Assembly: GCA_934555855.1 (NCBI GenBank) | Contig: CAKTFL010000115.1 | Location: forward strand, 1 to 7,003 | Source of the DNA: an uncultured Sphingomonas sp. | GTDB taxonomy: Bacteria; Pseudomonadota; Alphaproteobacteria; Sphingomonadales; Sphingomonadaceae | Direction: 5' to 3' | DNA length: 7,003 bases | Shown here: positions 1 to 5,860 of the stretch, piece after piece | Numbering within the stretch: the stretch's first letter is position 1 | Layout: every line of letters starts with the position of its first letter | Notes under the pieces: generated by a model | The model's input: only the letters and a program-made list of their open reading frames with translations | Told to the model about the DNA's origin: nothing | The model's database searches: none | Translations under genes and position numbers: made by a program

Positions 1-1274
1 AGGTCGGTGCTGATCTTGAAATTGTCGGTGGCGTCCCACGTGCCACCGCCAGCGACCTGCCACACCCAGGATCGCGTGATGCCGACGCTGCCGTTGGCCG
101 TGAACTCGACATCGCGATAGGAGCCGGACTTGACGACATTGGTGTCCGGATAAAGCACGAAATTGGCGTCCGGCGCTGCCAGCAGCGGGCCGCGATTGGC
201 GTAACCCAGATAGCCGTCCTGATCGTAGTTGTACTTGTTGTAGAAGCCCTCGACGAACAGCGACAGCCGCTGGCTCGGCTTCCATTGCAGCGCCCCGTTA
301 AAGGCGGTGCGGGTACGGTCCGTGATCTCGATCGTCGCGCCGCCGCCATTGGGCGCCAGCACGCGGTCGCCCCGGTCGATCGCCTGCGCCGCGGCATTGG
401 TCGCGCCGCGACCGCCGAACACGCCGTTGCCGTTGAAATCGACGATGTTGTAACGGTCGTTGAACGGCTCCGCCCCCTGCTGGTCCCGTCGTCCTGCGGA
501 CTTGATGACCGCCGCGCCGAGCAGGATGCCGATCTCGCCCAGCCCCGTGTCGAAGCGGTTGGAGATCAGGCCCGAGATCTGTGGCTTGCCGCGCTCAACA
601 AAGTCGTAATAGTTCTCGCGCAGGCTGAGGCTCGCCTGGAAACCCTTGAAGTCGAACGGCCGGCGCGTCTTCAGATTGACGACGCCGCCAAGGCCGCCCT
701 CGATCAGGGTCGCCGAGGGGTTCTTGTAAACGTCGATGCCGGCCAGCACCTCGGCTGGGATCTGTTCCAGGTTGAGGCTGCGACCATTGTCGCTGAACGC
801 CTCGCGGCCGTTCACCAGCGTGTTGACCTGGGTCAGGCCGCGGATGGAGATGCCGCTGCCCTCGCCATGGTTGCGGGTGATCTGGATGCCGGGAACGCGC
901 TGCAATGCCTCGGCGAGGTTGTTGTCCGGCAGCTTGCCGATATCCTCGGCGACGATCGAGTCGACGATCTCGGCCGCGTTGCGCTTGATGTTCTGCGCGT
1001 TCTGGAGGCTCTGGCGAAAGCCGGTGACGACGATGTCGCCCTGCGGCGTCTGAACCTGCGGATTGGCGGCCGCGGGATCGGAACCGGCGGGCGTCCCCAG
1101 GGGCGATGTGGTGCCGCTCTGCGAGGCGGTACTATCGGTCGGCACCGCCTCGGTAGGCTGCGCGGGCACGTTGGCCGATGGCGCATTGGTCTGGGCATAA
1201 GCCGCTTGCGGCAGCACGGCCGCCATGATCGCGACCGTTGCGAGCAGCCTGGATTTCGCTTCCGCTACCTTCAT
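1..1274 (-). CDS. TonB-dependent outer-membrane receptor, N-terminal part (runs off the left edge)
   Basis: The minus frame is open without a stop from the start codon to the window edge, giving about 424 residues. By family length (about 900-1000) this is roughly 40-45% of the protein. Residues 1-27 form a Sec signal peptide: a basic start (MKVAEAKSR), a hydrophobic core, and an AYA|Q cleavage site. A 50-residue Ala/Pro/Thr/Ser-rich linker follows, then a TonB-box-like DIVVTG (80-85) and the plug domain (about 97-205) with DIGKLPDNNLAEALQRVPGI, a GISIRGL segment and the plug-end motif IEGGLGGVVNLKTRRP. Aromatic-rich beta-barrel strands begin after that. The plug motifs are those of the Xanthomonas/Caulobacter-type receptor family, which takes up oligosaccharides and other large substrates using TonB energy. 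I chose the second of two tandem ATGs because AGGAGG sits 5 bases before it; the first ATG (1277) is only 2 bases away. Its place after a glycoside hydrolase and its shared operator suggest a sugar ligand, but the ligand cannot be read from the sequence. Confidence 0.93.
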   Translation of the reverse strand, partial: MKVAEAKSRLLATVAIMAAVLPQAAYAQTNAPSANVPAQPTEAVPTDSTASQSGTTSPLGTPAGSDPAAANPQVQTPQGDIVVTGFRQSLQNAQNIKRNAAEIVDSIVAEDIGKLPDNNLAEALQRVPGIQITRNHGEGSGISIRGLTQVNTLVNGREAFSDNGRSLNLEQIPAEVLAGIDVYKNPSATLIEGGLGGVVNLKTRRPFDFKGFQASLSLRENYYDFVERGKPQISGLISNRFDTGLGEIGILLGAAVIKSAGRRDQQGAEPFNDRYNIVDFNGNGVFGGRGATNAAAQAIDRGDRVLAPNGGGATIEITDRTRTAFNGALQWKPSQRLSLFVEGFYNKYNYDQDGYLGYANRGPLLAAPDANFVLYPDTNVVKSGSYRDVEFTANGSVGITRSWVWQVAGGGTWDATDNFKISTD

Positions 1275-1277
1275 CAT

Positions 1278-1285
1278 CCCCTCCT
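1278..1285 (-). promoter_or_regulatory. Strong ribosome binding site of the TonB receptor
   Basis: Reads AGGAGGGG on the minus strand, directly before two tandem ATG codons (1277-1275 and 1274-1272). Spacing favours the second ATG. The call changes the protein by one residue only. Confidence 0.75.
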
Positions 1286-1290
1286 GTGAT

Positions 1291-1305
1291 GCCGGTTGTT
1301 CCGGC
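1291..1305 (-). other. Small hairpin just upstream of the receptor ribosome binding site
   Basis: GCCGG and CCGGC form a 5-base-pair stem around a 5-base loop, ending 5 bases before the AGGAGGGG element on the minus strand. It lies in the presumed leader of the receptor mRNA. No U tract follows, so it is not an intrinsic terminator. It may be fortuitous in GC-rich DNA. Confidence 0.3.
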
Positions 1306-1316
1306 TTTATGCCTTT

Positions 1317-1342
1317 GAGCGCGGCTGTGAGTGCCGCGTCTC
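1317..1342 (-). other. Stable hairpin in the receptor mRNA leader
   Basis: GAG-CGCGGC (1317-1325) pairs with GCCGCG-T-CTC (1333-1342), giving nine base pairs with a single bulged base and a 7-base loop. On the minus strand it lies in the gap between the hydrolase stop and the receptor start, about 43 bases before the receptor start codon. It is followed by AAAGGC rather than a run of T, so it does not look like a terminator. A role in mRNA stability or translation control is possible but is inference. Confidence 0.4.
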
Positions 1343-1359
1343 AAGTGGTTCCGTCATTT

Positions 1360-1388
1360 CTCTGAGCCGACCGGCCACATCATGTCAA
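1360..1388 (-). promoter_or_regulatory. Candidate promoter of the TonB receptor gene
   Basis: The minus strand carries TTGACAT (1388-1382), then 14 bases, then GCTCAGAG (1367-1360). This matches the layout of the Caulobacter housekeeping consensus (TTGACGS, 10-14 bases, GCTANAWC). The -35 is excellent and the -10 is weak. A start near 1353 would leave a leader of about 80 bases holding both hairpins. The hydrolase promoter has the same TTGACAT-N14-GC layout, which strengthens the call. Confidence 0.5.
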
Positions 1389-1396
1389 ACAGTTTC

Positions 1397-1410
1397 TGCC
1401 ACCGCTGGCA
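1397..1410. promoter_or_regulatory. LacI-family operator upstream of the TonB receptor
   Basis: The plus strand reads TGCCACCGCTGGCA (minus strand TGCCAGCGGTGGCA). The outer five bases on each side are a perfect inverted repeat around a central CG. This fits the general LacI-family form TG-N2-A-N-CG-N-T-N2-CA. It differs from the site at 4674-4687 at one base of fourteen. It lies 8 bases upstream of the candidate -35 of the receptor promoter. Binding by the regulator encoded at 4741 is inferred. Confidence 0.7.
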
Positions 1411-1421
1411 CGCGACAAGCC

Positions 1422-1439
1422 GGGCCGGGTCATCGGCCC
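1422..1439 (-). terminator. Hairpin after the hydrolase stop, weak terminator candidate
   Basis: GGGCCG and CGGCCC form a perfect 6-base-pair stem with a 6-base loop, beginning 17 bases beyond the hydrolase TAG on the minus strand. The following bases (GGCTTGTC) contain no U run, so efficient intrinsic termination is doubtful. It may protect the 3' end or reduce read-through into the receptor. Confidence 0.3.
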
Positions 1440-1456
1440 ATATACGGGCGCAGGCG

Positions 1457-4400
1457 CTACTTCCTCCCGGCCTTCCGACCCGTGCCGAAGGAAAATACCA
1501 GGCGACCCGAATAGCTGCCCGTCGCCACGGCCGCTTCCCCGTTCGGACCGGAAGCGGCGGCGGAAATGAACTTCGACCCCATGCCGGGAATGGCGTTCAG
1601 GAAGGACACGTCGCCCTCGGGGAAGTCGCCCGTGGTGTTCGGATAATCGTTCATCCGCGTGCCTACCCGCAGATAGGTCGGCGCCTGACTGGACACCATC
1701 CAGTCCCCGCCCGACGTGTTGAACCGCGCCCAGCGCATCCCGGCATAATAGCCCGCCTGTGCCGGCGAGGGCAGCGACGCATTTCCCTGCGCGGCCAGGA
1801 CATGCACGCCGAGTTCGTTGCCGCGCAGCCGGTTCTGCCAGGCAGGCCGCGGCCCGTCCACCAGGCCGCGCACGGAGGCGACATCGCCCAATGCCTCGTC
1901 GAACGTGACGCCATGAAACAGGAAAGGCCCGGACAGCGCGTAGCGATAATCGAGCGCCAGCGATCCATCGGCCGACAGGGTCCAGCGCGACCGCTGCAAT
2001 CCGCCCGCCCCGTCTGCCTCCAGCCACGCCCGCTGCCGGCCCGTTACGGGATCGGGCTCGGTCCCCGACGTGACGGCGACCGCCGTCGTCGCCGGGAGGG
2101 TGAAGCGCTTCGGCTCATAGCCCAGACGCACCGAGGCGATCGAAACCGGCGCGCTCTCCGACGCGGTCAGGTTGGTGATCCGCACCGCCGCGATCCGTTC
2201 CGGGGCCAGCAGGAACAGGTCCGGGTCGCTCGGCTTGCGCTTGTCATGATACAGGGTGCGCCAGGTGGTGCCGTCGGCGGTCACCTCCAGCTTGAACCCG
2301 ACCCAGCCCTCGTGGCGGTTGTCCTTGCGCTTCACCTCGATCAGGTTTGCCAGTGACGGCGCAGCCGGGCGATAGAGGTCGCCCGCGCGGGTCAGTTCGG
2401 TCCACACCCGCCCTTCGTCCGATCGCGGGCCGATCGCCACCAGGCGCGGACCGTTCGCCACTGACAGGGTACGGCCGCCACGGGTCACGTCCGTCAGCAG
2501 GCCCGACCGGCTGTCGAAGCGGGCGACGACGTCGCCGGCAACCAGCCGCACCGTGCCACCGTCGCGCGTGGCGCTGGGCGTCGTGGCGCGCCCGGTACCG
2601 CCGAACCCCGCCGGAGTGGCCACGCCCTCGACCGGCCAGACCCAAGTCCACAACTCGTCCTCACCCTTGCGCGCGGTAACCGACAGCGCATCGGCCTGAC
2701 GCCAGTCGGCCGGCAGCGGCAGCGACAGGTCGCTCGTCGCGTGAGGCGCGATCGCTGCGGTGGTCTGCCCCTGGCGAAGCACGCGCGGCGCCGTCGACGC
2801 GTCACCCGGCCGGGCGAAGCGCAGGGTCCGCCACTGGAACTTCACCGCGTCCAGCGACGTGAAGTCATAGCCGTTGGTGACGCTCAGCCTGCCGCCGAAA
2901 CTCGCGTCCAGCCTCGGCGTCGCGATCTGCACCGGCGACAGCACGTCGGGCACCGCGTAATAGCTCGCCTCCTTCTCGTGTCGCGCGCCGACGATACCGT
3001 CGGGTGCGTTGGTGCCGTAGTTGTCGATCGCGCCGCCCTGGTCAGTGCGCGCGATGCCCTCATCGGCAAAGGCCCAGATGAAGCCGCCCGCACCGCGCGG
3101 CGACCGCGCGATCGCACCCCAGTAATCGTCATAGCCCGCGCCGCCGCCGCCGTCGTACAGCGCGTGCATGAACTCGGTCGGCATTACCAGGTTCGGCCCC
3201 GCCAACCGCCTGGTCAGGTCCGCATAGTCGGGATAATGTTTGGTATCGACGTCGTCGTGCAGCTCCCATGGGTGCAGCACCGGGCGATTCTGCGGATCGT
3301 AGCGCTCGAACTCGCCGTCCAGCTCGCGGTTGAAGCCGCCTTCATTGCCATTGTCCCAGAACAGGATGCTGGGATGGTTGACGTCGCGATCGACCATCTC
3401 GCGCACCAGCCTGCGACCGATCGCAGTGCTGTGGGCATGTTGCCAACCGCTCAGCTCGTCGAGAACGTAGAGACCGAGTTCGTCCGCGGCCTTTAGGAAG
3501 GCTTCGTCGGGCGGATAGTGCGACATGCGCACCGCGTTCATGTTCATCGCGCGGATCGTGCGGACGTCGTCGTAATTGTCCTCGCGCGTCAGCGTGCGCG
3601 CGGTGTCGGGACGGAAGCTGTGGCGATTGACGCCCTTCAACAGGACGCGCTGGCCGTTGAGGTACAGCCCCTGCCCCGGCCGCACCTCGAAGGTGCGAAA
3701 GCCGAAGCGCTCACGGGTGCGATGCACGGCCTGATCGCCGCGATAAAGCGTCAGGGCAAGATTGTAGAGCGTCGGCCTTTCCGCGCTCCACAGGCTGGGG
3801 TTCGCGATCCTGGTCGACAGCCGCACCCGGCCGGTGCCGCCGCCGGGTATGCGGGCCGTGAACGGCGCGCCGACCGGGCGGCCGGCCGCGTCGGTAACCT
3901 GCCCCTCCACCCGCGTGACGTCGCGCGGCGCGGCGAGCGCCACGTCGACGGACAGGTCGCCGTTGGCGCGGGCGTCCACCGCGCTGTGCTCGATCGCCTG
4001 CATCGGCGTCGCTTCCAGCCAGACCGGCCGGAAGATGCCGGCGAAGTCCCAGAAATCCGCGATCCGCTCGGCCCGCTCCGTGTCCGGATTGGACGATGCC
4101 TCCGCGACCTCCACCTCGACCGTGTTGGTTTCGCCGACCTTCACCAGCTTGGAAATGTCGAAGCCGAAACGGTAATAGCCGCCCTGATGAACGGGGCCGG
4201 CCTGCACCCCGTTCACCGTCACCCGCGTGTCCGTCATCGCCCCGTCAAAGATCAGGCGGATCCGCTGGTCCTTCCACCCGGACGGCACGGTGAAGGTCCG
4301 GCGATACGTGCCGACACCCTTCGTCCGGTCGGTCTGTTGCAGACCGTATTGATAGGTGCCGAAACCCTGCTGCTGCCAGTTGGAGGGCACGGGGATGGTG

Positions 4401-4612
4401 GCCCGCTCGCCCGCGCGCCGGCCGCTGCTGACCGTGAAATCCCACGGCACCGCGTCCTCCGGTCCATGGCCCGACAGCATCAGCTTTCGCGTTTCCGTCG
4501 CATCCCTTCCGGCCGGCGTGGCAGCGGGCTTCTGCTGCGCGCCGGCGGGGCCGGCCACCGCCACGGACGCCAGCCCCGCGAGCATCGTCGCGCGAAATGT
4601 CTGGCCAACCAT
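1457..4612 (-). CDS. Exported glycoside hydrolase family 2 protein, beta-galactosidase-like
   Basis: About 1051 residues, close to LacZ length. Residues 1-25 are a Sec signal peptide ending AGA|Q, so the enzyme acts in the periplasm or outside the cell. In order: jelly-roll sugar-binding domain (about 42-202, ending in the WDFAGIFR motif), immunoglobulin-like domain (203-307), TIM barrel (308-572) and C-terminal beta-sandwich. The barrel shows GVNRHSF, AVRMSHYP, WDNGNEGG with acid/base Glu424, PTEFMHAL with nucleophile Glu480, and GGFIWAF. These match LacZ Glu461 and Glu537 and their surroundings. The C-terminal part resembles the LacZ small-chain domain but contains a discoidin-like stretch at about 727-832. 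Hydrolysis of a beta-galactoside is the best guess; another GH2 specificity such as glucuronide, mannoside or arabinoside is not excluded. I chose the second of two tandem ATGs: GGGGAGA lies upstream and the signal peptide follows directly. Upstream in-frame ATGs at 4627 and 4666 lack a comparable site and would bury the signal peptide. The stop is TAG. Confidence 0.92.
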   Translation of the reverse strand: MVGQTFRATMLAGLASVAVAGPAGAQQKPAATPAGRDATETRKLMLSGHGPEDAVPWDFTVSSGRRAGERATIPVPSNWQQQGFGTYQYGLQQTDRTKGVGTYRRTFTVPSGWKDQRIRLIFDGAMTDTRVTVNGVQAGPVHQGGYYRFGFDISKLVKVGETNTVEVEVAEASSNPDTERAERIADFWDFAGIFRPVWLEATPMQAIEHSAVDARANGDLSVDVALAAPRDVTRVEGQVTDAAGRPVGAPFTARIPGGGTGRVRLSTRIANPSLWSAERPTLYNLALTLYRGDQAVHRTRERFGFRTFEVRPGQGLYLNGQRVLLKGVNRHSFRPDTARTLTREDNYDDVRTIRAMNMNAVRMSHYPPDEAFLKAADELGLYVLDELSGWQHAHSTAIGRRLVREMVDRDVNHPSILFWDNGNEGGFNRELDGEFERYDPQNRPVLHPWELHDDVDTKHYPDYADLTRRLAGPNLVMPTEFMHALYDGGGGAGYDDYWGAIARSPRGAGGFIWAFADEGIARTDQGGAIDNYGTNAPDGIVGARHEKEASYYAVPDVLSPVQIATPRLDASFGGRLSVTNGYDFTSLDAVKFQWRTLRFARPGDASTAPRVLRQGQTTAAIAPHATSDLSLPLPADWRQADALSVTARKGEDELWTWVWPVEGVATPAGFGGTGRATTPSATRDGGTVRLVAGDVVARFDSRSGLLTDVTRGGRTLSVANGPRLVAIGPRSDEGRVWTELTRAGDLYRPAAPSLANLIEVKRKDNRHEGWVGFKLEVTADGTTWRTLYHDKRKPSDPDLFLLAPERIAAVRITNLTASESAPVSIASVRLGYEPKRFTLPATTAVAVTSGTEPDPVTGRQRAWLEADGAGGLQRSRWTLSADGSLALDYRYALSGPFLFHGVTFDEALGDVASVRGLVDGPRPAWQNRLRGNELGVHVLAAQGNASLPSPAQAGYYAGMRWARFNTSGGDWMVSSQAPTYLRVGTRMNDYPNTTGDFPEGDVSFLNAIPGMGSKFISAAASGPNGEAAVATGSYSGRLVFSFGTGRKAGRK
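1820..2590 (-). other. C-terminal LacZ-type sandwich with an embedded discoidin-like segment
   Basis: Protein residues about 688-930 of the hydrolase. The first strands (VRLVAGDVVARFD, then SGLLTDVTRGGRTL and GPRLV) resemble the start of the LacZ small-chain domain. A stretch at about 727-832 follows, with LEVTADGTTWRTL and ERIAAVRITNL, the pattern of an F5/8 type C (discoidin, CBM32-like) fold. The LacZ-type pattern then resumes, including DGPRPAWQNRLRGNELG, which resembles the GRGPHENYPDRKTGA segment of LacZ. Domain limits are approximate and judged by eye. Confidence 0.45.
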
Positions 4613-4618
4613 CATCGC

Positions 4619-4625
4619 TCTCCCC
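4619..4625 (-). promoter_or_regulatory. Ribosome binding site of the glycoside hydrolase
   Basis: Reads GGGGAGA on the minus strand, followed by GCG and two tandem ATGs (4615-4613 and 4612-4610). The GGAG core is 4 bases from the first and 7 from the second. It places the start 17-18 codons inside the longest open frame and directly before the signal peptide. Confidence 0.7.
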
Positions 4626-4637
4626 ATCGTTGCCGCA

Positions 4638-4666
4638 GGTTTTGCGAGAGGCGCCGCGCATGTCAA
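4638..4666 (-). promoter_or_regulatory. Candidate promoter of the glycoside hydrolase gene
   Basis: The minus strand carries TTGACAT (4666-4660), 14 bases, then GCAAAACC (4645-4638), a fair match to the Caulobacter-type housekeeping promoter. The predicted start near 4631 leaves a leader of about 20 bases containing the GGGGAGA site. The operator at 4674-4687 lies 7 bases upstream of the -35. Confidence 0.5.
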
Positions 4667-4673
4667 CCGTTGA
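4663..4673. repeat. 11-base inverted repeat TCAAC-C-GTTGA between operator and promoter
   Basis: A perfect 5+1+5 palindrome that touches the operator at 4674 and overlaps the -35 (tgtcaa, 4661-4666) of the hydrolase promoter. It has an odd centre, unlike the LacI-type operator, and is not repeated upstream of the receptor. It could be a second protein site or chance. Confidence 0.35.
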
Positions 4674-4687
4674 TGCCAACGGTGGCA
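4674..4687. promoter_or_regulatory. LacI-family operator in the divergent hydrolase/regulator region
   Basis: TGCCAACGGTGGCA: perfect outer inverted repeat TGCCA/TGGCA around a central CG, the hallmark of LacI/GalR-family sites, where a hinge-helix leucine inserts at the central CpG. It sits between the hydrolase and regulator starts, centred about 60 bases from the regulator start, so it could serve both divergent genes, including autoregulation. Thirteen of fourteen bases match the site upstream of the receptor. Confidence 0.75.
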
Positions 4688-4713
4688 GCGGTGGATCGCG
4701 GGGCGAAGCCGCC

Positions 4714-4719
4714 TATAAG
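4714..4719 (+). promoter_or_regulatory. Possible -10 element of the LacI-family regulator gene
   Basis: TATAAG lies 21 bases before the GTG start of the regulator, in otherwise GC-rich DNA. No convincing -35 is seen 16-18 bases upstream (around GTGGAT). The operator would lie just upstream of this promoter. Confidence 0.3.
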
Positions 4720-4730
4720 ACGGACATACC

Positions 4731-4739
4731 GGGAGGGGG
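4731..4739 (+). promoter_or_regulatory. Ribosome binding site deciding the regulator start
   Basis: The purine-rich GGGAGGGGG is followed by C and GTG at 4741, with a second in-frame GTG at 4747. Either is well spaced. The frame extends further upstream to ATG 4660 and ATG 4597, but that stretch contains the operator and promoters and gives Gly/Ser-rich sequence foreign to LacI N-termini. Confidence 0.65.
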
Positions 4740-4740
4740 C

Positions 4741-5793
4741 GTGAAGGTGAGTGGCTTTCGATCGACGACGATCAGCGACGTGGCGCGTGTGGCGGGGGTA
4801 TCGATCCGAACCGTGTCGCGCGTGCTCAACAAGTCACCCAAGGTCGCCGCCGCCTCCCGCGAGCGGGTCGAGGCGACCATCCAGCAGTTGGGCTTCAGCC
4901 CCAGCAGCCGCGCGCGCGCCCTCGCCTCCGGCCGCTCGTCGCTGATCGGCGTGGTACAGGACGACCCGAACGCCCATGTGATCGGCGTCCTGCAACGCGG
5001 CATCGTCGATATCTGCGCCGCGCAGGGGTATGAACTGGTCGTCCACCCCGCCCGTTTCTCGGACCCCGACCTTGTCCGCGACGTGGAGAATTTCGCGATG
5101 CGCTCGCGGATCGACGGGCTGATCGTGCTGCCGCCGATATCGGAGGTGTCGTCCATCCCGATCGCCCTGACCCGGCTGGGCGTGCCGGCGATCGGCATCG
5201 CGGCGATCCGCGTTCCCGGCTATGCCGGCGCGCTGATCAGCGAGGAGCGCGCGGCCGCCGCCCTGCTGGCAGACCATCTCGTGGCGCTCGGGCATCGGCG
5301 GATCGCGGTGATCACCGGCCCCTTGTCCTTTTATTCGGCCAGCGAGCGTGAACAAGGGTTCCGTGGCGCGCTGGAGGCGCATGGTATCGGCCTTCCCGAC
5401 CGCTATGTGGCCGAGGGGGATTACGGCTTTGCGAGCGGCTATGCCCGCGCGTCCGTGCTGCTCGACCTGCCGGAGCCGCCGACCGCCATCTTCGCCGGCA
5501 ACGACATCACCGCCGCCGCTGCCGTCAAGGCCGCGCAGGAACGCGGCATCGCCATTCCCGGCCAGCTGTCGATCGCGGGATTCGACGACAGCGACATCGC
5601 GTCGATGATCTCGCCCGCCCTGACCACGATCCGCCGCCCGCTGCTGGAAATGGCGCATGAAGCGACGGAGAGATTGATCGGGATGATCGGCAGCCGGGAA
5701 TCCCGGCGCCTGCCGGATCACCGCATCGCCCTGTCCCTGATCGAGCGCCACTCAACGGGTCCCGCGCCAGCCCCGGGGTGTACTCGCCCCTGA
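4741..5793 (+). CDS. LacI/GalR-family transcriptional regulator
   Basis: A 350-residue protein, the usual length for the family. The N-terminus carries the helix-turn-helix (TTISDVARVAGVSIRTVSRVLN, about 9-30), followed by the hinge region GFSPSSRARALASGRS, where the leucine of ARAL is the expected CpG-intercalating residue. The rest is a periplasmic-binding-protein-like effector domain: SLIGVVQDD at its start, DGLIVLPP, AIFAGNDITAAAAVKAA, SIAGFDDSDIA and the LTTIRRP segment, ending in the ALSLIERHST tail typical of GalR relatives. It binds DNA as a dimer and responds to a sugar or sugar metabolite. The gene is divergent from the glycoside hydrolase, with 128 bases between starts. Its likely targets are the two TGCCA-R-CG-G-TGGCA sites in this window. 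Whether it represses or activates is uncertain, because both operators lie upstream of the candidate -35 elements. The GTG start is chosen from the ribosome binding site and family alignment. Confidence 0.95.
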   Translation: MKVSGFRSTTISDVARVAGVSIRTVSRVLNKSPKVAAASRERVEATIQQLGFSPSSRARALASGRSSLIGVVQDDPNAHVIGVLQRGIVDICAAQGYELVVHPARFSDPDLVRDVENFAMRSRIDGLIVLPPISEVSSIPIALTRLGVPAIGIAAIRVPGYAGALISEERAAAALLADHLVALGHRRIAVITGPLSFYSASEREQGFRGALEAHGIGLPDRYVAEGDYGFASGYARASVLLDLPEPPTAIFAGNDITAAAAVKAAQERGIAIPGQLSIAGFDDSDIASMISPALTTIRRPLLEMAHEATERLIGMIGSRESRRLPDHRIALSLIERHSTGPAPAPGCTRP

Positions 5794-5802
5794 ATTGGTA
5801 AT

Positions 5803-5813
5803 ATCTGCCAGAT
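5803..5813. repeat. 11-base inverted repeat ATCTG-C-CAGAT upstream of the aldehyde oxidoreductase genes
   Basis: A perfect 5+1+5 palindrome in the 67-base gap between the regulator stop and the Fe-S subunit start. A TAATAT that could act as a -10 (5799-5804) overlaps its left arm. No good -35 is seen. It could be an operator for the aldehyde oxidoreductase operon, but a single short palindrome is weak evidence. Confidence 0.3.
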
Positions 5814-5860
5814 GGATACGCCGCCTCGCCGGTCCATCATGCACGAAAGACCCCTGCTCC

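Noticed and set aside
285..1289. A 334-codon open frame on the plus strand opposite the TonB receptor.
   Set aside because: It is antisense to a clear receptor frame with signal peptide, TonB box and plug motifs. Its Arg/Ala/Asp-rich translation matches no family and is typical of a shadow frame in GC-rich DNA.
1436..1449. GCCCATATACGGGC as an operator or terminator.
   Set aside because: It has only four paired bases on each side, shares bases with the longer GGGCCG/CGGCCC hairpin, and is not repeated elsewhere near a gene start.
1331..2356. A 341-codon open frame on the plus strand over the hydrolase C-terminus.
   Set aside because: Its Arg-rich composition fits no recognisable domain, it crosses the operator and promoter, and it is antisense to the conserved GH2 frame.
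4597..4740. An N-terminal extension of the regulator to ATG 4597 or ATG 4660.
   Set aside because: ATG 4597 lies within the hydrolase gene. The extension covers the operator and promoter candidates and encodes Gly/Ser-rich sequence not seen before LacI helix-turn-helix domains. ATG 4660 has a passable GAGAGG site, so it is disfavoured rather than excluded.
3518..4744. A 408-codon open frame on the plus strand over the hydrolase N-terminus.
   Set aside because: It is antisense to the signal peptide, jelly-roll and barrel motifs of the hydrolase, and it runs into the regulator's start region. No domain is recognisable.
4834..5751. A 305-codon open frame on the minus strand opposite the LacI-family regulator.
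   Set aside because: The plus frame has unmistakable LacI-family motifs. The antisense product is Arg/Asp/Gly-rich without a recognisable domain.
5775..5790. GGGG...CCCC inverted repeat at the end of the regulator gene as a terminator.
   Set aside because: It has only a 4-base-pair stem with an 8-base loop, lies inside the coding sequence, and has no T run after it.
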